From positions 2,480,001 to 2,544,000 of the forward strand of contig OZ245999.1 in assembly GCA_965230265.1 (NCBI GenBank): a stretch of DNA of 64,000 nt, read 5' to 3'. This DNA comes from JAJFKX01 sp965230265. Lineage in GTDB: Bacteria; Pseudomonadota; Gammaproteobacteria; Xanthomonadales; Wenzhouxiangellaceae. A program made the position numbers and the translations under genes. Shown here piece after piece: positions 51,809-60,341 of this stretch (its first letter is position 1; each line of letters starts with the position of its first letter). The notes beneath the pieces were generated by a model. It did not search any database. It had not been told where the DNA came from and saw only the letters and a list, made by a program, of their open reading frames with translations.

Positions 51809-53671
51809 TTATGCGTTGCGACGTCTACGCTTACGCACAAATATCACCAGAGCCATTATTAAAATTAGCTTCGGCACCAAAGCAATATTGATAATCTTCA
51901 GCATATTGCCCAGCCCTTCAATATCCTTATCCAACTCACGTCGTACCTGTCGCAGCTCGCGCCGAATTTCCAGTTTTTGTTCAACAAAACGCTGAACCTC
52001 CGCTTCCTGCTCCGGCGTAAATACCGATAAGTTACTGTCTTGTGCATCCAGCCCGCGATTGGACTGCAATTCATTCAGACGTTGCTCGGTTTCCTGCAGG
52101 CGCTGTTGCAGCTGTTCTTCGGTATCACGCAAACGACGTTCAGCATCCAACCGCAATGCATTGACACGATCAAACGGCCGACTGGATACTGCACGGGTAC
52201 GGATACTGATCAAATCCTCATTGCCAATCAGATTGTCCACTGCGTTGATGGCCAGATCAGCATTGTTTGCAAATGGCGTCAAAATGGTTTGGCCAAAGAA
52301 GCTTTGTGATTGCACCCAGAAAGGGTCGGTCAACATATCGGTATCGCCAACCAATACGGCATTGATTCTGCCATTACTGACACCGCCGTCTGCAGTAGCC
52401 CGATCGGGGAAAGCACTGCTGACATCACCGGCTATCCGCACTGCCAGGTTATAGCGAATACCCGAAGCCTGAAAGCCATTCAGTAACTGAGACGGGTTCG
52501 GTAAAAACTGCAGGCGTTGAGTATCCACCAACTGGCTGTTCTCACTGGTTTGCAGCAAGGGTTCCAATATTGTGGTGGCATTTTCAGCCGGTGTGAAATG
52601 ACCGGCTGTCGACATATTCACCGTGCTTAGTTCACCAGTAATAATGTCATCGTCATTAATGGCGTCACCATTTAAACCGATAATACCGATATGCCGTACT
52701 GGCGGCTGGCCTGCGCCAACACTAACCTGTAAGGCATACTGTGCGTCACCAACAAAGGTAAATTCATCAAAAGACACTCCCCAGGCGTTGAACAGCTCGG
52801 GCAGGTCGGATTTACCTCCACCTTGTGGCGGTGCATTGGGTACCTGTGGGTTAGGAATAATGTCCTGCTCTGCATGTGCATCAACAAATGCCAGTATCCG
52901 CCCCCCCTTCAATGCGAACTGGTCGATGGAAAACAACAAATCTTCTGACAGCTCTTTCGGATGCACCATCACCAGCATGGCAATCTGATCGGGCAATTGG
53001 GTTGCGGTCGGTTCAATCACTTCCAGTTCAAAAAACTGTTCCAATTGACCGTATATTGCCCAGGGCTCCAATGGGGCCTGCCGCTGCGGATCAAACCCAC
53101 CATTAATTGGCAGGCCAGTAATGATGCCAACCCGCAAACGGTCTGGCTGGTTTAAGGTGTAAATCATTTTGGCCAGATCGTATTCCAGAAACTCTTCTTT
53201 GTCTGGCTGAATAAATGGCATCACCTCGGCACCATCAATGGCATTGGTCGCCACCAGGCCAAAATACAAATTATCGCCACTGTTGTTGATCGGTACCGCC
53301 TGTAAGCCATAGGCTGCTGCCTGATCTTCTTCTTCAGAAAACGGCTCAGGGTCAATATAGCTGATCTGTAGCTTGCCGCCCGAGCGCTGTTTGAACTCTT
53401 CCAGCAACTCCCGTACACGTCGGTAATAGCTGCGCAGTTGTGGTAAATCTGAACTGCTGTCTTCGGAAAAATACAGCTGCATCTGCAATGGCTCTTCAAT
53501 ACTGCCCAGAATATTTTTGGTGCCATCGCTTAAGGTATAAAGATTGTTTTCGGTTAAATCCAGACGTGCACCACGGAATAATGAACTGGTGATCATGGTC
53601 AATGCCAAAAACAGCACCGTCAGCAACAACAACCCGCCAATGGAATAAAAGACTTTGCTATCTAGTTTCAT
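51809..53671 (-). CDS. GldG family protein of ABC-2 type system
   Basis: A 620-residue protein: membrane segment near 10-32, a large periplasmic ABC_transp_aux (GldG) domain to about 500 with LRVGIITGLPI and FVDAHAEQD, a coiled coil (about 500-590, many Glu/Arg/Gln) and a final membrane segment (595-615) with a basic RKRRRR end. It works with the GldF-type permease and GldA-type ATPase encoded upstream. The gld names come from gliding motility in Bacteroidetes; in proteobacteria the substrate is unknown and gliding is not implied. Confidence 0.9.
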   Translation of the reverse strand: MKLDSKVFYSIGGLLLLTVLFLALTMITSSLFRGARLDLTENNLYTLSDGTKNILGSIEEPLQMQLYFSEDSSSDLPQLRSYYRRVRELLEEFKQRSGGKLQISYIDPEPFSEEEDQAAAYGLQAVPINNSGDNLYFGLVATNAIDGAEVMPFIQPDKEEFLEYDLAKMIYTLNQPDRLRVGIITGLPINGGFDPQRQAPLEPWAIYGQLEQFFELEVIEPTATQLPDQIAMLVMVHPKELSEDLLFSIDQFALKGGRILAFVDAHAEQDIIPNPQVPNAPPQGGGKSDLPELFNAWGVSFDEFTFVGDAQYALQVSVGAGQPPVRHIGIIGLNGDAINDDDIITGELSTVNMSTAGHFTPAENATTILEPLLQTSENSQLVDTQRLQFLPNPSQLLNGFQASGIRYNLAVRIAGDVSSAFPDRATADGGVSNGRINAVLVGDTDMLTDPFWVQSQSFFGQTILTPFANNADLAINAVDNLIGNEDLISIRTRAVSSRPFDRVNALRLDAERRLRDTEEQLQQRLQETEQRLNELQSNRGLDAQDSNLSVFTPEQEAEVQRFVEQKLEIRRELRQVRRELDKDIEGLGNMLKIINIALVPKLILIMALVIFVRKRRRRNA

Positions 53672-53685
53672 GCTGGTATCTCCCG

Positions 53686-54432
53686 TTAGTCCGCTTTACG
53701 CAGTTGCAAAATAATCAGGTTGGCTGTCAGCCAAAAACCGATCACCAGCGCAAAATAAATAATATCGCGCAAATCCAGAACACCCCGTGAAATGGCATCA
53801 AAATGAGCAATCAGGCTCAGATTGGCAATGCCGTCCACAAACCCCTGTGGCAACCAGCCGCGGAAAGCATCCAGCACCAGCGGCAAGCCACTCAACAAAA
53901 ACCCAAAACTCACCACCACCGCTAAAATAAAGGCCACCACCTGATTGCGAGTCAGGGCTGACAGACAACTGCCAATCGATAAAAACGCCCCCGCCATCAG
54001 CCAGCTGCCAATATAGGCCGCCAGAATGCTGCCGTTATCCGGATCACCCAAATAGTTAACGGTAATCCAGATCGGTACGGTTAAGGCCAGCGCTAAACCC
54101 AGGAATAACCACGCGGCCAAAAACTTGCCAATAATTGCCTGGGTAATGGTAATCGGCAAAGTCAGCAGCAATTCGATGGTGCCAGCTTTGCGCTCTTCAG
54201 CCCACAGCCGCATTGCCAGTGCCGGAACCAAAAACAGATATAACCATGGGTGAAAACGGAAAAATGGTTCTAAATCTGCCAGACCGCGTTGATAAAAACC
54301 GCCCAGGTAAAAAGTAAAAGCGGCAGCCAGTGCAGTAAAAATCACAATAAACACCCAGGCAACCGGTGTCGCAAAATAGGCCGATAACTCTCGACGCATT
54401 ACCGTATTCATGCCTTGCAGAAAAGTGCTCAT
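53686..54432 (-). CDS. ABC-2 type permease, GldF-like
   Basis: A 248-residue inner-membrane permease with six hydrophobic segments and the family motif LRLWAEERKAGTIELLLTLP after the second segment. It overlaps the ATPase stop by 4 bases (ATGA) and precedes the GldG gene by 14 bases. Confidence 0.92.
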   Translation of the reverse strand: MSTFLQGMNTVMRRELSAYFATPVAWVFIVIFTALAAAFTFYLGGFYQRGLADLEPFFRFHPWLYLFLVPALAMRLWAEERKAGTIELLLTLPITITQAIIGKFLAAWLFLGLALALTVPIWITVNYLGDPDNGSILAAYIGSWLMAGAFLSIGSCLSALTRNQVVAFILAVVVSFGFLLSGLPLVLDAFRGWLPQGFVDGIANLSLIAHFDAISRGVLDLRDIIYFALVIGFWLTANLIILQLRKAD

Positions 54433-55382
54433 GCTGCTTCCTCCGCCACTGCTGATTGAGTCGATGACTCTGCTTCGCGGGTAATATTGCGGAACACTTC
54501 ATCCAGACGTCCCTCTTCAAGCCGTAGAGCGTTAACCCGCCACTGCTCTGTGGTAATCACACTGTTAACCGCTGCCAGCAAGTTGCTGCCAGCGTGTGGG
54601 AATACCGTAATTTCGTTATCGCGCACTTCGACTTTGGCTGCCTCTGGCAGATTGCTTAACAGACTGGCCGCGGTTTGTAGGTCATCCACGCTTAAGGTCA
54701 CCGCATTGTGGTAGCGTGAACGCTCAATCAAACCCGTGGGTGTATCGTCGGCTACCAACTTGCCAGCGGCAATTATCATGGCACGATTACACAGCGCATC
54801 AACCTCTTCCAGAATATGAGTAGAAATCACAATGATGCGATCTTCTGACATTTCACCGATCAAGCGGCGCACTTCATGTTTCTGATTGGGGTCCAGACCA
54901 TCCGTGGGCTCATCCAGAATCAACACCTTCGGGTCATGTAAAATCGCCTGCGCCAGACCTACCCGGCGTTTGTAGCCTTTGGACAAGGTATCCAGACGCT
55001 GCCGCAGCACATGCCCCAGATTCAAACGGGTGGCGGCATCATTGGCTTTGCGGCTGATGTCATTGCCGCGATAGCCACGGGCTCTGGCAACAAACTCCAA
55101 AAAATGGATGACATCCATTTCACCATACAATGGCGCACCTTCGGGCAGATAACCGATTTCCTGACGCGCCGCCAAAGAATCACTGATGATATCGTGACCA
55201 TTAATGATAGCGGTGCCGGATGTGGGCGGTAAAAACCCGGTAAGGATTTTCATGGTGGTCGATTTGCCCGCACCATTGGGACCTAAAAAACCCAACACCT
55301 GACCGGTTTCTACCGTAAAACTGATTCCATCAACGGCGACCAAATCACCGTAATGTCTTGTAAGAGATTGTGCTTCAATCAT
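54429..55382 (-). CDS. ABC transporter ATP-binding protein, GldA-like
   Basis: A 317-residue ATPase: Walker A GPNGAGKSTTMK (about 35-46), Q-loop YLPEGAPLYGEM, signature LSKGYKRRVGLAQAI, Walker B VLILDEPTDGLDP and the H-loop histidine in STHILEE. The YLPEG Q-loop and LSKGYKRRV signature are those of GldA/NosF-type subunits. First gene of the five-gene operon ATPase, permease, GldG, DUF4340, DUF423. Confidence 0.92.
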   Translation of the reverse strand: MIEAQSLTRHYGDLVAVDGISFTVETGQVLGFLGPNGAGKSTTMKILTGFLPPTSGTAIINGHDIISDSLAARQEIGYLPEGAPLYGEMDVIHFLEFVARARGYRGNDISRKANDAATRLNLGHVLRQRLDTLSKGYKRRVGLAQAILHDPKVLILDEPTDGLDPNQKHEVRRLIGEMSEDRIIVISTHILEEVDALCNRAMIIAAGKLVADDTPTGLIERSRYHNAVTLSVDDLQTAASLLSNLPEAAKVEVRDNEITVFPHAGSNLLAAVNSVITTEQWRVNALRLEEGRLDEVFRNITREAESSTQSAVAEEAA

Positions 55383-55787
55383 TGATCTGGCTCTCCTGCA
55401 AATATCTCATAATTATGGCTTCAGTGCCTATGGACAACACATGTGCTATCCGGTTTACCTGATTTGGATAATCTCTGCCTATACTGTTTTGCAACACACC
55501 ACCTACATGCTGTTTGGTGCTCATGCAGATTAAACATGCCTGTCGGCACAGATACCAGAGTCTTCAAAAAAATCGGGACAGCGTATACCGCTTTCAAGAG
55601 CATAAACCCTTTAAAACCTGTGCATTACCCCGGTCATCAGCAACCAGCTGCAAAGACGAATATGGCGATGGGCTTCACATTATCGTCAAAAACCGCTAAG
55701 TTGGCCGATTGTTTTGATTAGCTGTAAGCAGACGCACTCGCAAACCACATCAATCAATACCGGATAGTTGAACGAATCGTAATAATA
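55383..55787. other. 405-bp intergenic region between divergent genes
   Basis: Separates the GldA-type ATPase (minus) from the M14 peptidase (plus) and must hold both promoters. No terminator, known operator or RNA was recognised. Short frames exist (for example an ATG at 55520 reading about 59 codons to 55699), but none has a ribosome site or family resemblance that I can support. Confidence 0.6.
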
Positions 55788-56867
55788 ATGCAGGCCAATA
55801 TTCTTGACCATATCCCCGAAGGATTGCTGGAAAAACCAGCCGCTGCATTGTATCAGCAACTACCCGGTCCAACGCTGATTCACTTGCCGGGACGCAACCC
55901 GAAACCCTTGGTGGTATCGGTGTTGCAACATGGCAACGAAGACACTGGATGGGAAGCTGTACGCATTTTGCTCAAGCACCGTTATGCACATCAACCTTTG
56001 CCGCGCAGCGTCTGCCTGTTGATTGGTAATGTCGCGGCTGCACGTTTTCGTCAACGCCGCCTGGACGATCAACCCGACTTCAACCGCTGTTGGCCACATG
56101 CCGCCAACCAACAACCCAAATCAACACAACAACCGTATGTGGACTTATTCCAGATTTATGCTGATTATCTGCGCAAACAGCAACCCTTTGCGGCGCTGGA
56201 TATTCATAACAATACTGGGCTGAACCCTCACTACGCTGCCATTAACAGCATCGACTGGCGTTTTATCCATCTGGCTCAGGCATTTTCCGAGCAGGTCGTC
56301 TATTTCACCATGCCACACGGTACATTGGCACAATGCATGGCTGAGTATTGCCCGTCGTTAACCCTGGAGTGCGGCCAGGCAGGCAATGTCCATGGTACCG
56401 ATCATGCACTGGAATATATCGAACACTGTCTGCAGCTTGAGCATTTGGAGAATACCCCGCTACCTTCTGAGCAAACCCAGCTTTACCATATGCTGGCCAC
56501 GGTTTATGTCTCACCTGGTTTGCAATTTAGCTTTGCACCAGAAAAATCCATGCTCAGTTTTATCCCGAACCTGGATCATCTGAATTTCACCGAGATGCCG
56601 CCGGGTACAATCTTGGCGCATATGCACGGGCATAGCGTGCGCTGCCTGCTGGCACTGGATCATTCTGGCCATGATATAACCAACGATTGCTTCAGTTTTG
56701 ATGCCAACATGGTACGTACACTGCGGCCTTTGATGCCTTCCATGCTGACCCCGGATACGCGCGTTATTCGGCAGGACTGCCTATGCTATCTGATGGAGCG
56801 TATCGACCCGAACGCACCCCCGGCCAATATTACCGACAATGAAACATTGCCGGATCCATTGGAATAA
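55788..56867 (+). CDS. M14 succinylglutamate desuccinylase/aspartoacylase family protein
   Basis: Zinc carboxypeptidase-fold deacylase of 359 residues, cytoplasmic. Ligands and catalytic residues are visible: HGNEDTGW (HxxE zinc motif, about residue 47), ARFRQRRLDDQPDFNRCWP, LDIHNNTG (third ligand His) and LTLECGQAG (catalytic glutamate). Relatives remove succinyl, acetyl or aspartyl groups from amino acids or peptides. It is monocistronic here, and the substrate is open; in view of the cyanophycin locus 10 kb away an amino-acid substrate is possible but unproven. Confidence 0.85.
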   Translation: MQANILDHIPEGLLEKPAAALYQQLPGPTLIHLPGRNPKPLVVSVLQHGNEDTGWEAVRILLKHRYAHQPLPRSVCLLIGNVAAARFRQRRLDDQPDFNRCWPHAANQQPKSTQQPYVDLFQIYADYLRKQQPFAALDIHNNTGLNPHYAAINSIDWRFIHLAQAFSEQVVYFTMPHGTLAQCMAEYCPSLTLECGQAGNVHGTDHALEYIEHCLQLEHLENTPLPSEQTQLYHMLATVYVSPGLQFSFAPEKSMLSFIPNLDHLNFTEMPPGTILAHMHGHSVRCLLALDHSGHDITNDCFSFDANMVRTLRPLMPSMLTPDTRVIRQDCLCYLMERIDPNAPPANITDNETLPDPLE

Positions 56868-56964
56868 CAAACATCCGAACTCTGACAACAACAATTCAAC
56901 GCTTTCGCTTACGTTGTATCACTGTAATTTTTGAACCCAAGAAAAACCATCGGCTTTGGATCGC

Positions 56965-58212
56965 TTATCCTCCACGCCTTAGAAAAATACCCTGCTCACC
57001 CGGTAACTGATAATCTGGAAAGACATTGTCTAACTCTGCCAGACCCCCGTGATTGATAAGCAGTTCTCCAAGTACATCACGATAATCGGTGGTGATTGCC
57101 AGATCACCATTAAACACCAGATCCGATTCCTGCAAACCCGGCCAGTCAGCATAAACCCGACCACCATTGACACCACCCCCCATCGCCAGCATGACATTGC
57201 CATGACCATGATCGGTGCCGCCAGAGGCATTTTCAAACGCCCGACGACCAAACTCACTCATGGTCACAATGGTAATGTTGGCCATTCGCTCGCTGCCCAT
57301 ATCGGTCATAAAGGCAGCCAGTGTGTCAGAGAAATCACCGAGCACAGCAGGCAGGCGCTGCACTGCATTGTCATGCAAATCCCAGCCCCCGATATCAACA
57401 CAAGCTACCTGCACGCCAATATCCGACTTAATCAACGAGGCCAGTTCCCGAAACTCATTACCAAATTCTGAGTTCGGATAGTCTGCATCATTTTCCGGCT
57501 GAATCGCCGCAGTATCGATATCGGCCAAAGCGCGGATGGAACTGATGGCCTGGTCAGTCTGTAAATCCAGCAGGCTGTTGTCGGCATAAAGCTGTTCCAG
57601 TAAGTTGAGTAACTCTGTGTTTTTTTCACCCGGCAAATTCAGTGAGAAAGAATCAATACTCTGAATACCGACCGGCGTGACCATGCCCTGCAACGAACGC
57701 TGGATAGCTCCGCCAATACCAACTGCCCGAAAAGCTGAACCATTGTCCATGGTTGCTGATGACACGTAACGTCCCAGCCAGCCGCCAAAAATATCCTGTT
57801 CCTGTACATCAGCACTTTCCATAATGGCCTGCGCATCAAAATGTGAATGCGTTTCATGGGTTAGCCCAGCCGCATGAATCACTGCCAACTGACCATCATC
57901 AAAGAACGGTTTTAGTGAAGCCATCGAAGGGTGCAGACCATATTGCCCATCCAGATCAAGCGCCGCATTTTCACCCGATGTCGGCACTGCAATGGTCGGT
58001 CGCAAGTCAAAATAACGGCCATCAAACAATGGTGGCACCATATTCAAGCCATCGGCACCTCCGCGCTGAAATACGCAAATGATCAAATTTTGATCGCGTT
58101 CACTGTCAATGCCATCGGCAGCCAATAACACTTTGCTATTCATCAGTGGCAGAGCCATAGGCACAGCAGCCAAACCACTTGCCTTGATAAAACGACGTCG
58201 GGTAATACTCAT
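56965..58212 (-). CDS. DUF1501 Tat-exported protein
   Basis: A 415-residue protein with a twin-arginine signal (ITRRRFIKASG, then AAVPMALPLM) and an alkaline-phosphatase-like DUF1501 fold: VFQRGGADGLNMVPP near 45, GLTHETHSHFDAQ, DIGGWDLHDN and MSEFGRRAFENASGGTDHG. Exported folded, probably with bound metal. Activity is unknown. It follows the DUF1800 gene by 17 bases; the two families are nearly always paired. Confidence 0.92.
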   Translation of the reverse strand: MSITRRRFIKASGLAAVPMALPLMNSKVLLAADGIDSERDQNLIICVFQRGGADGLNMVPPLFDGRYFDLRPTIAVPTSGENAALDLDGQYGLHPSMASLKPFFDDGQLAVIHAAGLTHETHSHFDAQAIMESADVQEQDIFGGWLGRYVSSATMDNGSAFRAVGIGGAIQRSLQGMVTPVGIQSIDSFSLNLPGEKNTELLNLLEQLYADNSLLDLQTDQAISSIRALADIDTAAIQPENDADYPNSEFGNEFRELASLIKSDIGVQVACVDIGGWDLHDNAVQRLPAVLGDFSDTLAAFMTDMGSERMANITIVTMSEFGRRAFENASGGTDHGHGNVMLAMGGGVNGGRVYADWPGLQESDLVFNGDLAITTDYRDVLGELLINHGGLAELDNVFPDYQLPGEQGIFLRRGG

Positions 58213-58229
58213 GACAATACTCCTTAGGC

Positions 58230-59777
58230 TCAGCGGGTCTGGAAATAACGGGTGGTGGCCAGCACCATCAGCATTCTTCTGGTCACTTCAACCGATTCAT
58301 CACTGGACAATCTGGCGTCAACCGGTTGCCCGTCAATCGCAAACTGCATCACACCCGCAGCCTCTTCATCGGTTAACGTCTGGCGGATAAAACGCTGTTG
58401 CAGCGCATCCAATATGGCTTGCGCCGTATTGGCCTGTTGACTGATCGGCGAAGTATCTTGAGCCATTAAGACGGAAATCTGCTCAGCCGTTAATTGACTG
58501 ATAATGGCAATCCCGGCATTCCATCGTGTGATCAACGCATTGGTGTTGACCCAGAAACCAGATTGATCGGGAAACCCGTTCGGTGCCGGCCAGGTGAATG
58601 GTGCCTGTCCCAGTGAATTTAATTGACCCAACAAAAATCGATACAGATTTTGATTGGGGCGTAAGTCCAAAACCCGCAGCAGTGAGGCCATATAATCAAT
58701 CGGCCGCTTAAGCTTGGCGGTGGACTGTTCAGCAAATTCAGCCGATAACAATAAAGTACGCATCACCTCGGCGATATCACCATCGGTGTTCATAAAAGTT
58801 TCTGCCATGGCATCCACCAGCGAATCCGGCGGTGTTTCTGAAACAAAACGCACGGCCAGTTTGCGACTGATAAAACGCGCAGTGGAAGGATGCGATGCCA
58901 GCATGTCCAGCACCGTATTACCATCGACTTCACCACCGCCGGCAGGAATGATCGTATCCAAAACCTGCTTTTCACCATAGTCATGGAAAAACGGCTGAAA
59001 GCGAAACTGAAAATCATCCCGTCGATCAAATGTCCAGCCAGTAAAACAGCGGGCCACTTCCAATACATCCGCTTCGGTATAGCCGCCATCCACACCCAGG
59101 GTGTGTAATTCCATTAATTCACGGGCGTAATTTTCGTTGGGCCCTGAACGGGTATTGTTGAAATTATCCAGGTAATACAGCATTGCTGCACTGCGTGCAT
59201 TGGCATGCAATAAATCGCGAAACTTACCCAGCGCATTCGGCCGGATCACTTCCCGGTCATCAATGGTTTTAAAAAAGCGCACCGGACCATCCTGGATATT
59301 CACGTTAAAGTGATCGCTCCAAAACTCCACCATGCGTTCATACAATTGCCGCGCGCTAAACACCTGACGACTCAAGCTTGCCACCTGCAGTTGTATGGCT
59401 GCTTCACCTTGTTGCATATCACCGGATTGGGCAGCACGAATTAACTGCGTTGCAGTGTCGTCCAATGAAGGCAGGTTTTCCTGAAGCGCGGTTTCCAGTT
59501 CACTGTCATCTATCGATTCAAAATTCAATTGCCACTCGACATAACGCCGAACACCAAAACGTTTTGCCAGATCCAGATCCTGCTGGCGTACGCCAAAACT
59601 GATCCGGTTGAGCAAGTGCACCAATGCATCATCCGGCAGAGGCGCCAAAGGCGATGGTTCAGACATATCTGGCATTTGACTGTCGCTGGCCAGCACCTGA
59701 CCAGCAACCGCAACAGCGGACGCCATTAAAACCGACTGGGTTAGTAACTCTCTGCGTGAGCTCGCTGTGACTTGCAT
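58230..59777 (-). CDS. DUF1800 exported protein
   Basis: ATG 59777 has AGGAG 5-9 bases upstream and is preferred to the in-frame GTG at 59795; it gives 515 residues. A Tat-like leader (ASSRRELLTQSVLMASAVAVAG) opens the protein. Family motifs include LLNRISFGVR, MVEFWSDHFNV, NENYARELMELHTLGVDGGY and CFTGWTFD. Function is unknown; it is the obligate partner of the DUF1501 protein downstream. Confidence 0.92.
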   Translation of the reverse strand: MQVTASSRRELLTQSVLMASAVAVAGQVLASDSQMPDMSEPSPLAPLPDDALVHLLNRISFGVRQQDLDLAKRFGVRRYVEWQLNFESIDDSELETALQENLPSLDDTATQLIRAAQSGDMQQGEAAIQLQVASLSRQVFSARQLYERMVEFWSDHFNVNIQDGPVRFFKTIDDREVIRPNALGKFRDLLHANARSAAMLYYLDNFNNTRSGPNENYARELMELHTLGVDGGYTEADVLEVARCFTGWTFDRRDDFQFRFQPFFHDYGEKQVLDTIIPAGGGEVDGNTVLDMLASHPSTARFISRKLAVRFVSETPPDSLVDAMAETFMNTDGDIAEVMRTLLLSAEFAEQSTAKLKRPIDYMASLLRVLDLRPNQNLYRFLLGQLNSLGQAPFTWPAPNGFPDQSGFWVNTNALITRWNAGIAIISQLTAEQISVLMAQDTSPISQQANTAQAILDALQQRFIRQTLTDEEAAGVMQFAIDGQPVDARLSSDESVEVTRRMLMVLATTRYFQTR

Positions 59778-59992
59778 GGGTACTCCTGTGTTCACCCGTT
59801 CCAGATACCTGAGTTGAACGGGATGATTTGCGTTGTGAACCTACTCACATAACGCTACAGGCCAATGAAGGTTGACACCAGATTGAAAGACAAAAGATAA
59901 GAACGGCGGAAAAACAGGGTTTAAGGGGTAATCGATGACAACCGGTTTAGTACCGACGTGAACGATTTACGCTACTGCGTTATCGTCAAAAG

Positions 59993-60325
59993 TTAGTCCC
60001 GATCAGAAATATCGACACTTTCACCTTCAATAATACGTCCAGAACCAGTTTCAGAGTATCGCTGAGCAGGCTGGTGTCTATTCGCACTGTTGACTGAGAC
60101 ACCATCATTGCGCAACTGGCGGCGCAGCCACCAGATGCGAAAGCCGATAAATACAGCAACCAGCATGGCCACACCCAAAGCCAGCGTCAGTATCACCATA
60201 CCCAGGAAGAAACTGGCCACCAGCACCACAGCACCTGCGCCGGTTGCCAGCCATCGCTTCCAACGGCTGGGGCCATGCTGCATGCGCTGTGTAATCAAGA
60301 CGATATTTTCAGGTATACGGGGCAT
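59993..60325 (-). CDS. Small two-helix membrane protein downstream of clpB
   Basis: ATG 60325, 16 bases after the clpB stop, gives 110 residues; longer starts would overlap clpB. A basic N-terminus (RWKRWLATG) precedes two hydrophobic segments (about residues 26-47 and 50-66), then a soluble tail ending in acidic residues. Not assigned to a family. It probably shares the clpB transcript. Confidence 0.6.
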   Translation of the reverse strand: MPRIPENIVLITQRMQHGPSRWKRWLATGAGAVVLVASFFLGMVILTLALGVAMLVAVFIGFRIWWLRRQLRNDGVSVNSANRHQPAQRYSETGSGRIIEGESVDISDRD

Positions 60326-60341
60326 ATTGCTCCAAAAATTA

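Noticed and set aside
50604..55382. Gliding-motility machinery
   Set aside because: Only GldA/F/G-type subunits with DUF4340 are present; these occur widely in non-gliding proteobacteria and no other gld or spr gene is seen.
55443..55721. Small protein-coding gene in the gap before the M14 gene
   Set aside because: No ribosome site, atypical composition and no recognisable family.
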